The notes: generated by a model from the sequence alone, not told the origin. A DNA stretch of 64,000 nucleotides from DASVWZ01 sp963715675 (GCA_963715675.1 OY970265.1:4960001-5024000); one strand, 5' to 3'; positions 53,547 to 62,925 are shown, numbered from the stretch's first letter. Numbers and translations are program-made.

Positions 53547-54577
53547 GCACTTCACCGATCCGTCCGGGGATGGTTCCGATCTCGCGGCGAGTACGGGCAT
53601 ATTTTGCAGTCATGAATCAGGCCAGCGGCACGCCAACGCTTTTCGATCCGGGAAAGTACGGATTGTTTCCTCTGGATGCGCCGCCGGCGCCGTGGCTCGA
53701 TCTGGGATGGATTGACAACTTTCAGCGCTCTTGTGGAACCGGCGCGGAATTTCTGCGTGCGGGTGTGAGGGGAGCGCCGGTGACGCAGGTTCGCGGCGCG
53801 CTGGATGTGCAAGTCGAGTTCGATTTTCGGGAGTGGGGCAAACTGCAAATGGCGCTGGCCGGCGGATCGGAACACATGAATGTTCTGGGAACCGATCCCA
53901 GCGCCGCTCCGCAACCTTCCGGAGGCACACCGCTGGCCGCGGTTGCGGTGCTTCCCGGTTCGACGGCCAGCCAGGTCGTGCTGGGCCAGGGAGCAGTGAG
54001 CGGTTTCTCGGTGGGCGATGTGATTGCGGTGGATTCCGACTACCAGCAGCAGACGGGATATGTGGGCACGGGAATCGCAGCGGCGTACGTGCAGGATCCG
54101 GCTGATGTGAATCGCGATCCGAATTATGTTCGCCGAGTGACATTCAATGTGGGGCGCGTGGCGCAGATCACGACGACGGCTCTGTTGCTTTCGCAACCGC
54201 TGCTGGGAGGGCTTCCGCAGAACCTCGGGGGCGTACAAAAGGTCATCGCGTTCGTTGACCGGGAGGGCGGATCATTCTTTCAGGAATGGTCGGCGCTGTT
54301 CGTGGCGGAAGAAAATGCCGGCGGACGGGTGTGCTTTCACTATCCACGGTTGAGCCCCACGACCTCGTTGCGAACCTCCATGCCGATGGATTCCTTCACG
54401 CTGCAGAGGACGACGAAAGTGTTTCCGAGAGAAGAAGAAGTTCCGATCGAGAAGCCGATGGCGGCCTTGGCCCTACATGCGGCTTTCCAGGCGATGCCGC
54501 ATGTGGATGAAAACGACGGTCAGATTGCCGTCTGCTACCGCAGCTATTTTCCCGCGAGAATGGCTGCGGTGTATTAG
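53543..54577 (+). CDS. phage tail tube/major tail-like protein
   Basis: A 344-residue protein. FPLDAPPAPWLDLGWIDNFQ, then QVRGALDVQVEFDFREWGKL and the ending CYRSYFPARMAAVY fit major tail proteins of long-tailed phages, with an inserted beta-rich domain (GFSVGDVIAVDSDYQQQTGY). Assigned by position and general features. Overlaps the previous gene by four bases. Confidence 0.6.
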   Translation: MSTSPIRPGMVPISRRVRAYFAVMNQASGTPTLFDPGKYGLFPLDAPPAPWLDLGWIDNFQRSCGTGAEFLRAGVRGAPVTQVRGALDVQVEFDFREWGKLQMALAGGSEHMNVLGTDPSAAPQPSGGTPLAAVAVLPGSTASQVVLGQGAVSGFSVGDVIAVDSDYQQQTGYVGTGIAAAYVQDPADVNRDPNYVRRVTFNVGRVAQITTTALLLSQPLLGGLPQNLGGVQKVIAFVDREGGSFFQEWSALFVAEENAGGRVCFHYPRLSPTTSLRTSMPMDSFTLQRTTKVFPREEEVPIEKPMAALALHAAFQAMPHVDENDGQIAVCYRSYFPARMAAVY

Positions 54578-54585
54578 GGCAGTTG

Positions 54586-54978
54586 TCAGTTCCCAGTTGT
54601 TGGCTCATGGTCTTTGGTTTGCGGGGATCGCGATTGGGCGACAGCTTGTGAAATGGCGCGTTCGATGCAGGCGGAGGCGTAATCGGAAAAAGGGGTCGTG
54701 AAGTTCGCCGCAAAGTTGTCGACCGCGTACATCAGGCCGCAGGTGCCCTCTTGAAGCAAGTGCAGCGTGGGAATACCGGCGGAAGAGTGTTTTTCTGCAA
54801 TCGATACGACCAATGAGAGGTGGGTTTCAACTAGGCGTCTCGCAGCGGCTTCCGAGCGGTTATCGCGGGGACCGCGAATGCGCCGGAGCAGATCGGCTTC
54901 CTCGCCCGGAGCGAGGGGTTGGATGGCACTGAGTTCACGCAAATAGACGTGCAGGGGATCGTCGGCGTCCGAGTCCAT
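54586..54978 (-). CDS. truncated sigma-70 factor (regions 1.2 and 2 only)
   Basis: A 130-residue protein in the opposite orientation to the tail genes. DDPLHVYLRELSAIQPLAPG is a region 1.2-like opening. RLVETHLSLVVSIAEKHSSA and LHLLQEGTCGLMYAVDNFAA followed by FSDYASACIERAISQAVAQ match region 2 of primary-type sigma factors, the part that binds core polymerase and the -10. Regions 3 and 4 are absent. It sits where a tape-measure gene is expected. ATG 54978 is chosen over the longer frame. It may be a functional two-part sigma partner or a fragment of a host gene. Confidence 0.65.
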   Translation of the reverse strand: MDSDADDPLHVYLRELSAIQPLAPGEEADLLRRIRGPRDNRSEAAARRLVETHLSLVVSIAEKHSSAGIPTLHLLQEGTCGLMYAVDNFAANFTTPFSDYASACIERAISQAVAQSRSPQTKDHEPTTGN

Positions 54979-55003
54979 GTGGTGAGTGTATATCGTTCCT
55001 CGA

Positions 55004-55068
55004 CGGGCTGAAGCCCGCTCGAGGGAGCGTGGGGCATGTGTCATTCGGCACGGCTGAAGCCGTGCCCT
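55004..55068. repeat. two GGC-TGAA-GCC palindromes
   Basis: GGGCTGAAGCCC (55004-55016) and the perfect GGCACGGCTGAAGCCGTGCC (55048-55067). Same family as 35336 and 48051. They flank the boundary where the tape-measure gene would be. Confidence 0.65.
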
Positions 55069-55244
55069 GATACAAGCACTGGACGCTGAGGCGCGGAATG
55101 ATGTTCGAGGACGTAATGGCACGAGTGCCATTACCGATTTTCCCGCAATAAGGAATTTGTGCGTTTATGCGCTGTTCCGCTTCGCCTCTCCATTAGATTC
55201 AGAACTGGTTAGTAAAGAATTTGTGAACGGCGAGACTTGTCAAC

Positions 55245-57581
55245 ATGAAACTCCAGATCGATAACTTCGATGGCGCAGGTCTGCGTGACTACACCGCTGC
55301 GATTGACGGAACGCGGGTACCACAGGTAGCCCGGTTACAGAACAAGCCTTACGAGATGCGCATCAGCCTGGTGGCGAGCACACCGGATTTCGTAGTACCA
55401 GCGGCGGGAGCGAGGGTCCTGATAGGCAAGACCAATGGTCAAGACGTATTCAGCGGATACCTGAAGCAGCCACCCGCCTTTGAGTACCTGGGATGGGGCG
55501 AGCAGGGACCGGTCTACCGTTACGACCTACTCGTGGAGAGTGATGAGATCAAGCCTAATCAGAAGCGATTGCCGAACGACTACCCTTTCGCTAACCGGAG
55601 CGCGGGAGACGCGCTCCGGCAGTTGACCCAGGATCTGGCCGGAACGTCTATCGACACCAGTGGCGTGCAGGGTCTGGACAAGTTTGCGGGATATGCTCCT
55701 GATCCCCAGAAAACCTGGTCACAACATGCGGCGGAAATCGCGATCCAAGCGCGCGCCAGTTACCGGTTAGAGAATGCCGCCTTGAGTCTGGCGCCTTTGG
55801 GACAAAACGCGTATACGCTCAGCCAGACGGATCCGGACTTTTCGCCGGACACGCTTCGACTGAAGGCAGCGGATGGTTTGATCAACGATGTGACGGTGAT
55901 TGGAGAAATGGAGCCGCAAGATTACGTGAAGGATTACTTTGTGGGCGATGGTCTCACGGGAAAGTTCTATCTTTCCCAGAATCCTTTTCTGAAGACCAGC
56001 AAGACTCTGCTGGATGAGGAATACTCAGCGGCGCCGCTCGATCCGGCTTCGTGGGTCGTGACCGATCCCGGAGGCGCGGTTTCGGTGGGCGGCGGAAAGC
56101 TGCAAATTACAGGCGGAACCGGGGTGGACGGTGCTACCACGGTGCAGTTCATCGAACAGGCGGAACTCGGCGGCGCCTTAATTCTGCGGCATGGCGACGT
56201 GATGCTGAATGCTCCATCTTCCGGAGTCATTGGGGGACTCTATGCGGGGGGCATTTCCATTCCCGGCTGCCTGGCGGGATTCCTGATCACACCGAATGGA
56301 AGTCAGTCCAATATCCAGGCCCTGGTGAACGGGGTCAGCACCGGCCCGGTGATGACCACGGTGAGCGGCCATCATTATGTGTTTACGACGCGCATATACT
56401 CGAGAGAGATCTTCCGGCGGCAGCAGACCTTTCATTCCTCAGTTCATGCCGCGGGTGCGGGACTCGGCGGAGCCTAGGTTCCGGCGGATGTCCGCATCGT
56501 GCTTGAGGTGCATGAGATTGACCCTGGGAATCCGGCTACCGAGGTCGCGCCTTCGACAGTGTTGTGGGACGGCGTCATTTCGAGCGCTCCGGGGTATTGC
56601 GCTTATGCGGTCATTAATTCATCGAACCTGGAGTGTTCGCTGGCATTCACGTGGATTGGAGAAGCACCTGACGTCGAGGTGCGCAGCGCGCTCCCGGGGC
56701 AAGGGTACCGCCCGCGCCTGGTCGGAGCGCTGAGGGATGGGGCTGAATGTACGCTGACCTTGAATGCGACTCTGGACTTTTTCTCCGCGTATGTGCCCTC
56801 TGCCAATGAGTTGATTGAAGTCTACTATCGCGGATCGGGGAGATCTGTGGCTAGGGTTACGAACCCCGCCAGCATTGCCGCCGAACAGCAAGGTACGGAC
56901 AATGGAGTGCATGCTGCTGTCCGCCACGTGAAACTACCTTTGGCACGAACTGCGGCCGACTGCGAGAATGCCGCGCTGGCAATCCTTGATGATTCGGCGG
57001 GACCGGTTTGGGCCGGGGAGTACCAGGCGTGGAGCGATTTCCTTCCTGGCAGAGCCAGTGATATTTTCCCCGGAGACGCGCTGGCCGTAACCATCCCTGC
57101 TTGCAAGGTTGCGTTTCAGGCGGTAGTGCAGCGAGTGGATATTTCCATCCAAGATCTGGAGGGAGACCGCAGCTTCTACAAGATCGCATTCACCCAGGCT
57201 GCCGATCCGGCGTTTTCGTTTGAATTTGAAGCCGCCCGCATAATGGGCTCACTGGATGTAACCGCGTTCGCGAATGCGCAAATCGGCAGTGCCTATCTGA
57301 CGGACCTGACCACGGCGGAAGTCACGCAGGTCACCTCGACCACGGTGAGCGTGGATGCGGGAATTGCCCTGCCGAACGGCGGCGGATGTGAGGTGCGGTG
57401 GAGCGATGCCGGGTGGGGCCCGGATAACGATCGCAACCTGACCGGGCGGTTCGGAACGCGAACCTTCACCCTGCCCCGACTGTCGCGCACGCAAACCTGC
57501 TATTTGCGTCAGTATGATGGTTCCGTACCGCCGAAGTATTCACGCTACGCGGCTGCGCTCCATGTGGATTATCCGTTATGA
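55245..57581 (+). pseudogene. tail hub/baseplate-like protein split by an in-frame amber codon
   Basis: A 778-codon frame interrupted only by TAG at 56475-56477. The codon runs ...AGLGGA-TAG-VPADVRIVLEVHEIDPGN..., and both halves continue the same protein: residues 1-410 open with MKLQIDNFDGAGLRDYTAAI and carry DLLVESDEIKPNQKRLPNDY, typical of phage tail hub proteins. The second half, which has its own internal ATG 56499, contains AFQAVVQRVDISIQDLEGD and ends DGSVPPKYSRYAAALHVDYP. Overlapping stop and start (ATGA) couple it to the next gene. Without suppression only an N-terminal fragment and perhaps a re-initiated C-terminal part are made. Could be a true nonsense mutation or recoding. Confidence 0.75.
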
Positions 57582-58045
57582 AGGAAGTCCAAGAGGAGCT
57601 TCTGAACAAGCGCCGGCAACGCGGTAGCGCCGGAAGTCAACCGCTGGTGGTGCGGCACAGCGACAACGATTTTCAACTCGAGGTACGTGAGGCGTTGTCC
57701 CGCCTGGAAGCGGTCATTCAACCGCTGCGAGCTGCTGCAAAAGTCACCTACGACAATAGCAGCTTTGCAAGCCTTGATTTCAAGGGCCTCGCAGCCCTGG
57801 GTGCGATCCTGCTTTCCCTCGCCGGCTACGTCATTCAGGAGGCGCGGAACTCGTCGCGGCAGGACGCAGAGATTGAAGCGACGAGGGTGCGGGTAACGAC
57901 CGTGGAGAAGGTTGCTGCCGCCAACACCGAGGCGCGAATTCGTCTGGAGGTTGAGTTGGCACAGCTTCGCGACGGCCAGGCGGACATCAAGCGCCTGCTG
58001 CTGACCCATGAGAATGAGACCCGGAGGTTTCTGCGGACAAAGTAG
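57578..58045 (+). CDS. coiled-coil membrane protein of the prophage
   Basis: A 155-residue protein with one membrane helix (LAALGAILLSLAGYVIQEAR, about residues 68-87) between a polar N-terminus and a C-terminal coiled coil (TRVRVTTVEKVAAANTEARI, then LEVELAQLRDGQADIKRLLL). Translationally coupled to the tail hub. In position it could serve lysis (spanin- or holin-like), but no such family is recognised. Confidence 0.6.
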   Translation: MKEVQEELLNKRRQRGSAGSQPLVVRHSDNDFQLEVREALSRLEAVIQPLRAAAKVTYDNSSFASLDFKGLAALGAILLSLAGYVIQEARNSSRQDAEIEATRVRVTTVEKVAAANTEARIRLEVELAQLRDGQADIKRLLLTHENETRRFLRTK

Positions 58046-58112
58046 AGCGTGTGTCATCGCTCAACGGGATATCGGAGGGACGCTACTGGCAACGTCTTGT
58101 GGCTCCGGCCGG

Positions 58113-58132
58113 AGACGTAGCCCGCTACGTCT
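58113..58132. repeat. perfect palindrome in the last prophage gap
   Basis: AGACGTAGCCCGCTACGTCT: nine paired bases and a two-base loop. A related shorter element (GGACGAGGCGTCC) lies near 50599. Third REP-like class. Confidence 0.55.
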
Positions 58133-58236
58133 CTACGACTACAAGTCAACCCGCGCCCCTTCAGAGAACGCGGATCCATGCCCAGAAGTTTTCGCGTAAC
58201 AAACAATTTCAATCAAAAAACGAAAGAGGAGCAAAC

Positions 58237-58533
58237 ATGATATTTCTATCGAAGCTGTTGCAAGCGATTGCATTCGTCCCCGGAATTATCACCAGCATTG
58301 AAGGCTTGCTGAGCCACCGCTCAGGAGTGGAAAAGAAAGACGCGGTGATCTCTTTTCTGGAGTCGGCTCTGTCGACGGGCGATGCCGCGATGAGCCGCGA
58401 CATCGTGGATCAAACCAAGTTCAAGGACGGCTTGTCGAAGATCGTGGATGGAACCGTGCAGTGCCTGAACGCTTCGGTGTGGGCAAGAGCGCAAGCGGGT
58501 TCCGCGGTTTCGGCTCTGACTCCACAGGCGTGA
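58237..58533 (+). CDS. small prophage protein of unknown function, 98 residues
   Basis: Starts MIFLSKLLQAIAFVPGIITS, an amphipathic or weakly hydrophobic helix, then a helical part (DAVISFLESALSTGDAAMSR). AGAGGAG seven bases upstream of ATG 58237 fixes the start over the upstream frame. Last gene before the housekeeping block. May be a phage-element-associated holin-like protein, unproven. Confidence 0.6.
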   Translation: MIFLSKLLQAIAFVPGIITSIEGLLSHRSGVEKKDAVISFLESALSTGDAAMSRDIVDQTKFKDGLSKIVDGTVQCLNASVWARAQAGSAVSALTPQA

Positions 58534-58566
58534 GCCGCCGGCGAAGACGCTTGCTTTCTCCTGCGA

Positions 58567-59859
58567 CTACCCTACCTCTTCGCTCCAGTTCTCCAGCGTC
58601 TTCTTCACAAAAGCCATGAACTGATCGGCCACCGCGCCGTCGATGATGCGGTGGTCGTAACCCAGCGTCAGGTGAACCACCGAGCGGATGGCGATGGAAT
58701 CATTGCCCTCGGGATCGGTCACGACCAGCGGCACTTTGGTGATGCCGCCGACTCCCATGATTGCGGAGTTGGGCTGATTGATGATGGGCAGTCCGAACAC
58801 CGCGCCAAACTGGCCGGGATTGGTCACTGTGAAGGTGGAGCCTTCGACCTCTTCCGGCTTGAGTTTCTTGGAGCGGGCGCGCTCCCCCAGGTCGGTGATG
58901 CCGCGCTGCAGGCCGAGGAAGTTGAGTTCGTCGGCGTTCTTCAGCACCGGAACGATCAATCCCCAGTCGAGGGCTACGGCAATTCCCACGTTGACGTGAC
59001 GGTGATAGCGGACGTTCTCGCCTTCGGCGGAAGCGTTGACAATAGGGAACTGCTGCAAGCCGATGATCGCAGCGCGGACGAAGAACGGCATGAAGGTCAG
59101 ACGCGCGCCGTGACGCTGCTCGAAAGCATTCTTGGTCTTATTGCGGATTGCCACGATCTTTGTGAGATCGACTTCGAACATGCAGTGCACATGAGCGCTG
59201 GTGCGGCGGGACTCGATCATGCGCTGGGCGATGATCTTGCGCATTTGAGTCATGGGCACAAGATCGCCGGGGATGGCCGCCGGAGCAGGAGTGGCTGGAC
59301 GGGCGGCAGCCGCAGGTGAGCTGGTGGGGGCCGCGGGCGCCGGGCCGGCCTGTGCGCGCTCCAGAAACGCCATGATGTCCTGCTTGGAGATGCGGCCGCC
59401 GAGTCCGGTGCCGGTGACTTGAGCGAGGTTCACGTTGTGCTCACGGGCGATCTTGCGAACCAGAGGTGATGAGCGGGCGTGCTCGTCCTCTTCAACGGAA
59501 GGTGCTGCCGGCTGCGGAGCAACGGCTACAGGCTTGGACGGAGCGGGTTCCGTTTTTGCCGAAGCGGCGGGCGCGGGGGCAGGCGCGGCGGCTTTGGCAG
59601 GAGCCGAAGCAACGGCGCCGTCACCGTCTCCGATGGTGCCGACCACGGTGTTCACCTGGACGGTATTGCCTTCGCCGACTTTGATGTCCTGTAACACCCC
59701 GGAGGCCGGCGCGGGGATCTCGGCGTCTACTTTGTCGGTGGAGATCTCGAACAGCGGCTCGTCGCGCTGCACTTTATCGCCAGGCTTCTTCAGCCACTTG
59801 GTAATGGTCCCTTCAAAAATCGACTCGCCCATCTGCGGCATGACAATGTCGGTCGGCAT
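58567..59859 (-). CDS. dihydrolipoyl acyltransferase (E2) of a 2-oxoacid dehydrogenase complex
   Basis: A 430-residue enzyme that carries acyl groups on lipoyl-lysine to CoA. One lipoyl domain (residues 1-80) has the lipoylated lysine in EISTDKVDAEIPAP. A peripheral-subunit-binding domain follows (SSPLVRKIAREHNVNLAQVT). The catalytic domain ends with the HxxxDG motif in LGYDHRIIDGAVADQF. The linker is rich in alanine and proline. ATG 59859 has GAGAGGAATT just before it. Operon order on the minus strand: E1-alpha, E1-beta, cytochrome c, E2. Which acid (pyruvate or branched chain) is processed is not decidable from sequence. E3 is not in the window. Confidence 0.93.
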   Translation of the reverse strand: MPTDIVMPQMGESIFEGTITKWLKKPGDKVQRDEPLFEISTDKVDAEIPAPASGVLQDIKVGEGNTVQVNTVVGTIGDGDGAVASAPAKAAAPAPAPAASAKTEPAPSKPVAVAPQPAAPSVEEDEHARSSPLVRKIAREHNVNLAQVTGTGLGGRISKQDIMAFLERAQAGPAPAAPTSSPAAAARPATPAPAAIPGDLVPMTQMRKIIAQRMIESRRTSAHVHCMFEVDLTKIVAIRNKTKNAFEQRHGARLTFMPFFVRAAIIGLQQFPIVNASAEGENVRYHRHVNVGIAVALDWGLIVPVLKNADELNFLGLQRGITDLGERARSKKLKPEEVEGSTFTVTNPGQFGAVFGLPIINQPNSAIMGVGGITKVPLVVTDPEGNDSIAIRSVVHLTLGYDHRIIDGAVADQFMAFVKKTLENWSEEVG

Positions 59860-59945
59860 AATTCCTCTCACCCGCGGCCCCATGCACAAACCTGGGGCAA
59901 ACGCGACTTTTTATTATAGCGAAGCTTGCGGGAACGCAGCAGAAG

Positions 59946-60497
59946 TCAGGGCATATCTCCCATTGCGTGGCCTGCGGGCAGAGGCCCCACACCATACGCA
60001 GTTTTCCAGTAATCCTGAACCTTCGGCGGCAGCTTCTGAATGCGTGAAAGGAATGCCACCACTTTCCAGATATCCTGGTCGCTGAGCGCCTTGCTCCACG
60101 CGGGCATGCCGGTGTAACGGACTCCGGTGCGTACTGCGTAATCGATGTGCCATTCAGGATCATCCAGTGGGGCGAGGATCAATTGTGGAACCGGCGGGTA
60201 GAACGATTTCTCCAGCGGACTGGGTTTGTTGTCGAGCGTCCCGTGGCATACCGAGCAATTCATGGTGTAGATCCTCATGCCGTCGATCAGGTTTTCGTCG
60301 GTCGGAGTGACGGGATTGCTGACGCGGGGAGCGTGCCGGTCCATGGAAGCGTCGAGGGAACTCATGGCGATACGGCTCTCCAGAGCGGGCGGAACGGCAT
60401 CCGCATTGGTGGGGAACAAACCAAGATTGGCGATGGCCAGACCGCCGACAACGGCTGCCAACAGCGCGACCACCACCCCAAGGATAAAGTTGCGCAT
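59946..60497 (-). CDS. membrane-anchored monohaem cytochrome c
   Basis: A 183-residue protein with an N-terminal anchor (FILGVVVALLAAVVGGLAIA) and one haem site, NCSVCHGTLDNKP, with a methionine ligand candidate in YTGMPAWSKALSDQ. It is a class I cytochrome c domain for periplasmic electron transfer. Its place between E1-beta and E2 genes of the dehydrogenase is unusual, since the enzyme complex is cytoplasmic. Confidence 0.88.
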   Translation of the reverse strand: MRNFILGVVVALLAAVVGGLAIANLGLFPTNADAVPPALESRIAMSSLDASMDRHAPRVSNPVTPTDENLIDGMRIYTMNCSVCHGTLDNKPSPLEKSFYPPVPQLILAPLDDPEWHIDYAVRTGVRYTGMPAWSKALSDQDIWKVVAFLSRIQKLPPKVQDYWKTAYGVGPLPAGHAMGDMP

Positions 60498-60594
60498 TGC
60501 GATTTCTCTCTCGTACGCAGCGGCACGAGCGAGGAGGCTCGCGCCTGCATGGATTTACTAAACTCGCGGTCCCAAAGCGCCGCGCCGCACAATG

Positions 60595-61569
60595 TCAGTA
60601 TGCCTTAAGCCGGCGCGCTTCGCGAACCACGTCGCTCACCTTGGGAAGAAAAACTTCCTCTTGTGGCGGCGAGAATGGAACCGGGGAATCGGGCGCGGTG
60701 ATGCGAACGATGGGACCGTCGAGGTCGTCGAAAGCTTCTTCGTTGATCACCGCCGCAATTTCTCCGGCAATGCCCCCGGTACGAACGTGTTCGTGAAGCA
60801 GGATGACTTTGTTCGTCTTGCGGACCGTCTGCGCGATGGCTTCACGGTCCAGCGGCGAGAGGGTGCGCAGGTCAAGCACTTCGAGATCGATGCCTTCCTT
60901 GGCCAAGATGCTGGCGGCTTCCAGCGCCACGTGGACCATGGCCGCGAAAGTGATAATGCTCAGGTCGCAGCCCTGGCGGGCAATGCGCGCCTTGCCCAGC
61001 GGCACCACGTAATCCCCGGCCGGAACTTCCTCTTTGATCCTGCGATAAAGGTACTTATGCTCGAAGAATATGACGGGGTTGTTGTCGCGAATGGCGGCCT
61101 TGATCAGGCCCTTGGCATCGTAGGCGCTGGCCGGACACACCACTTTCAGGCCGGGCGCGTGCACGAACCACATCTCGGGATTCTGTGAGTGGAACGGGCC
61201 GCCGTGGACGTTACCACCGCTGGGCCCGCGGATGACCATGGGCGCGGGCGCGCCCCAGCGGTAGTGCGCCTTGGCTGCCATGTTCACAATCTGATTAAAG
61301 GCGCAAGGAAGAAAATCCATGAATTGGAATTCGGCCACCGGCCGCAAACCGGTGAGCGATGCGCCGAAAGCCGCGCCTACAATGGCAGATTCGGCGATAG
61401 GCGTGTCGATGACGCGCTCGGGCCCGAAGTGGTCGATGAAACCGTCGGTGACTTTGAACGCCCCGCCGTAGATGCCGATGTCTTCGCCGATGCAGAAGAC
61501 GGCGGGATCACGTTCCATTTCCTCCCAGATTCCCTGGCGGATGGCTTCGAGATAGGTGAGTTGAGGCAT
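60595..61569 (-). CDS. 2-oxoacid dehydrogenase E1 subunit beta
   Basis: A 324-residue protein of the transketolase-like E1-beta family, which completes the thiamine-diphosphate active site with E1-alpha. CIGEDIGIYGGAFKVTDGFI, then RVIDTPIAESAIVGAAFGAS and FVHAPGLKVVCPASAYDAKG are signatures. VILLHEHVRTGGIAGEIAAV lies in the C-terminal domain. Length is usual. It follows E1-alpha after 51 bases. Confidence 0.95.
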   Translation of the reverse strand: MPQLTYLEAIRQGIWEEMERDPAVFCIGEDIGIYGGAFKVTDGFIDHFGPERVIDTPIAESAIVGAAFGASLTGLRPVAEFQFMDFLPCAFNQIVNMAAKAHYRWGAPAPMVIRGPSGGNVHGGPFHSQNPEMWFVHAPGLKVVCPASAYDAKGLIKAAIRDNNPVIFFEHKYLYRRIKEEVPAGDYVVPLGKARIARQGCDLSIITFAAMVHVALEAASILAKEGIDLEVLDLRTLSPLDREAIAQTVRKTNKVILLHEHVRTGGIAGEIAAVINEEAFDDLDGPIVRITAPDSPVPFSPPQEEVFLPKVSDVVREARRLKAY

Positions 61570-61620
61570 GTTTGCTTTTTGGTTCTTAGCTCCTGGCTTG
61601 CAACTTCCGGCTGCGGTCCG

Positions 61621-62925
61621 CTACTTAAAGTGAAGCGTCGCTTCAGACTGTTTAATCGCAATTAATTTGACGGCCTTCGCCTTCGGCACGCCATACTTCG
61701 GTTTCACCTCGTGGCATCCCACCTCGCACCATGTTCCTCCCACTGCACTTTCCGGCTTGGGCATCGGCGAGTTCACGGCGAAGTCACGGTCGGCTTCCAG
61801 TTCTCGCTCCACGTCTGCAATCAAATCTTCATTCTGCTTTAAAGTCAGCCACCCCTTCACGTTCACCAGATAATGTTCAAACCTGGCGATGGGATCACGC
61901 TTGCGCCAGTATTCAAACAGCGGCTTGGGAACGTATTCGGCGGCGTCGTGGATGGCGTGGCCCTTCATGCGCATCATTTTCGCTTCGATCAGCGTGGGAC
62001 CTTCGCCGCGCCGAGCGCGTTCGCAGGCTTCATGAGCGGCGTCGTAAATCTGGCAAGCGTCGGTGCCGTCGACAATCACGCCCGGAATTCCGTAGGCGAT
62101 GGCGCGCTCGGCAAGATCCTTCACGCGAAATTGCATGTCGGCCGGTGTGGAATATCCCCAGAGATTGTTTTCGACAAAGAGCACCAGGCCGAGATTCTGC
62201 ACCGCCGCAAAGTTGATGCCCTCGTAAGTGACACCGGTGGATTGCCCACCGTCTCCGATGTAGGTCATGACAGCGATATTGCGGCCCTGCAAACGGGCGC
62301 CGAGAGCGACTCCAGCGAGCACGGGAATCAGGTCACCCAAAGTAGAGATAGGCGCGACCACGTTGCGATCTTTGATGTCGCCGAAGTGCGAAGAGGCGTC
62401 GCGACCCTTGGTGGGCGATCCGGCTTTGGCCATGTACTGCATCATGATGTCGCGGGCGGAGAAGCCACGAACCAGCAGCGACCCCTGATTGCGGATCATG
62501 GGGCCAAGCCATTCGTCTTTGCGGAGAGCATAGGCGGAGGCGCACGAGCAAGCTTCCTGCCCAAGTCCGAAGTAGACGCCACCGACTACTTTGCCTTGCT
62601 TGTAAAGATTCTCCAGCGCGCTTTCCATTCGGCGGTTCAGCAGCATCCAGCGATAGATTTCGATGTGTTGGCGCTTGTCGAGATATTTCGATTCGCGGAT
62701 GGGTGGAACCGAGGCGCTCAGATCGCCTTCGACTTCATAGCGAACCGTGTCTCCCACGCGCACCTGGCGCAGGGTAAAGGCTGGCTTTTCCAGACGATGA
62801 TCGGGGATCGTGTACGTCCGCTGCGAAGTGTTCGCAGGCGCTGGGGAGGAACGGCGGTCGCCTCGGCCATTCGAGGATTGAGCGGGAGTTTTGGTTGCGG
62901 TCTTCTTGTTATTTTTCTTGGCCAT
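61621..62925 (-). CDS. 2-oxoacid dehydrogenase E1 subunit alpha
   Basis: A 434-residue protein that decarboxylates a 2-oxoacid with thiamine diphosphate and transfers the acyl group to E2. Cofactor motif: MTYIGDGGQSTGVTYEGIN ... FVENN (GDG-x-NN). RGEGPTLIEAKMMRMKGHAI is typical of E1-alpha. The N-terminal 35 residues are basic and low-complexity. The protein is longer at both ends than most pyruvate E1-alphas, and more like the branched-chain or mixed type. First gene of the operon after lipB. Confidence 0.93.
   Translation of the reverse strand: MAKKNNKKTATKTPAQSSNGRGDRRSSPAPANTSQRTYTIPDHRLEKPAFTLRQVRVGDTVRYEVEGDLSASVPPIRESKYLDKRQHIEIYRWMLLNRRMESALENLYKQGKVVGGVYFGLGQEACSCASAYALRKDEWLGPMIRNQGSLLVRGFSARDIMMQYMAKAGSPTKGRDASSHFGDIKDRNVVAPISTLGDLIPVLAGVALGARLQGRNIAVMTYIGDGGQSTGVTYEGINFAAVQNLGLVLFVENNLWGYSTPADMQFRVKDLAERAIAYGIPGVIVDGTDACQIYDAAHEACERARRGEGPTLIEAKMMRMKGHAIHDAAEYVPKPLFEYWRKRDPIARFEHYLVNVKGWLTLKQNEDLIADVERELEADRDFAVNSPMPKPESAVGGTWCEVGCHEVKPKYGVPKAKAVKLIAIKQSEATLHFK

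Larger units (their letters stand above)
32426..58533. mobile_element. prophage-like element, probably cryptic
   Basis: A contiguous block with a CI/LexA-like repressor at the left edge, small regulators, tail fibre, terminase, portal, protease, scaffold, capsid, connectors, tail tube and hub, ending with two small proteins. Gene order from terminase to tail follows that of tailed phages. Missing, as far as I can read: integrase, small terminase, tape-measure protein and endolysin. No flanking tRNA or clear direct repeats (att) found. Host-type REP palindromes occur between its structural genes. Borders are set by the first and last genes that fit, not by att sites. Confidence 0.8.

Noticed and set aside
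32426..58533. Gene transfer agent instead of prophage
   Set aside because: The presence of a CI-like repressor, operator region, moron pair and fibre genes fits a prophage. No resemblance to the known alphaproteobacterial transfer-agent gene order could be shown. Domestication remains possible.
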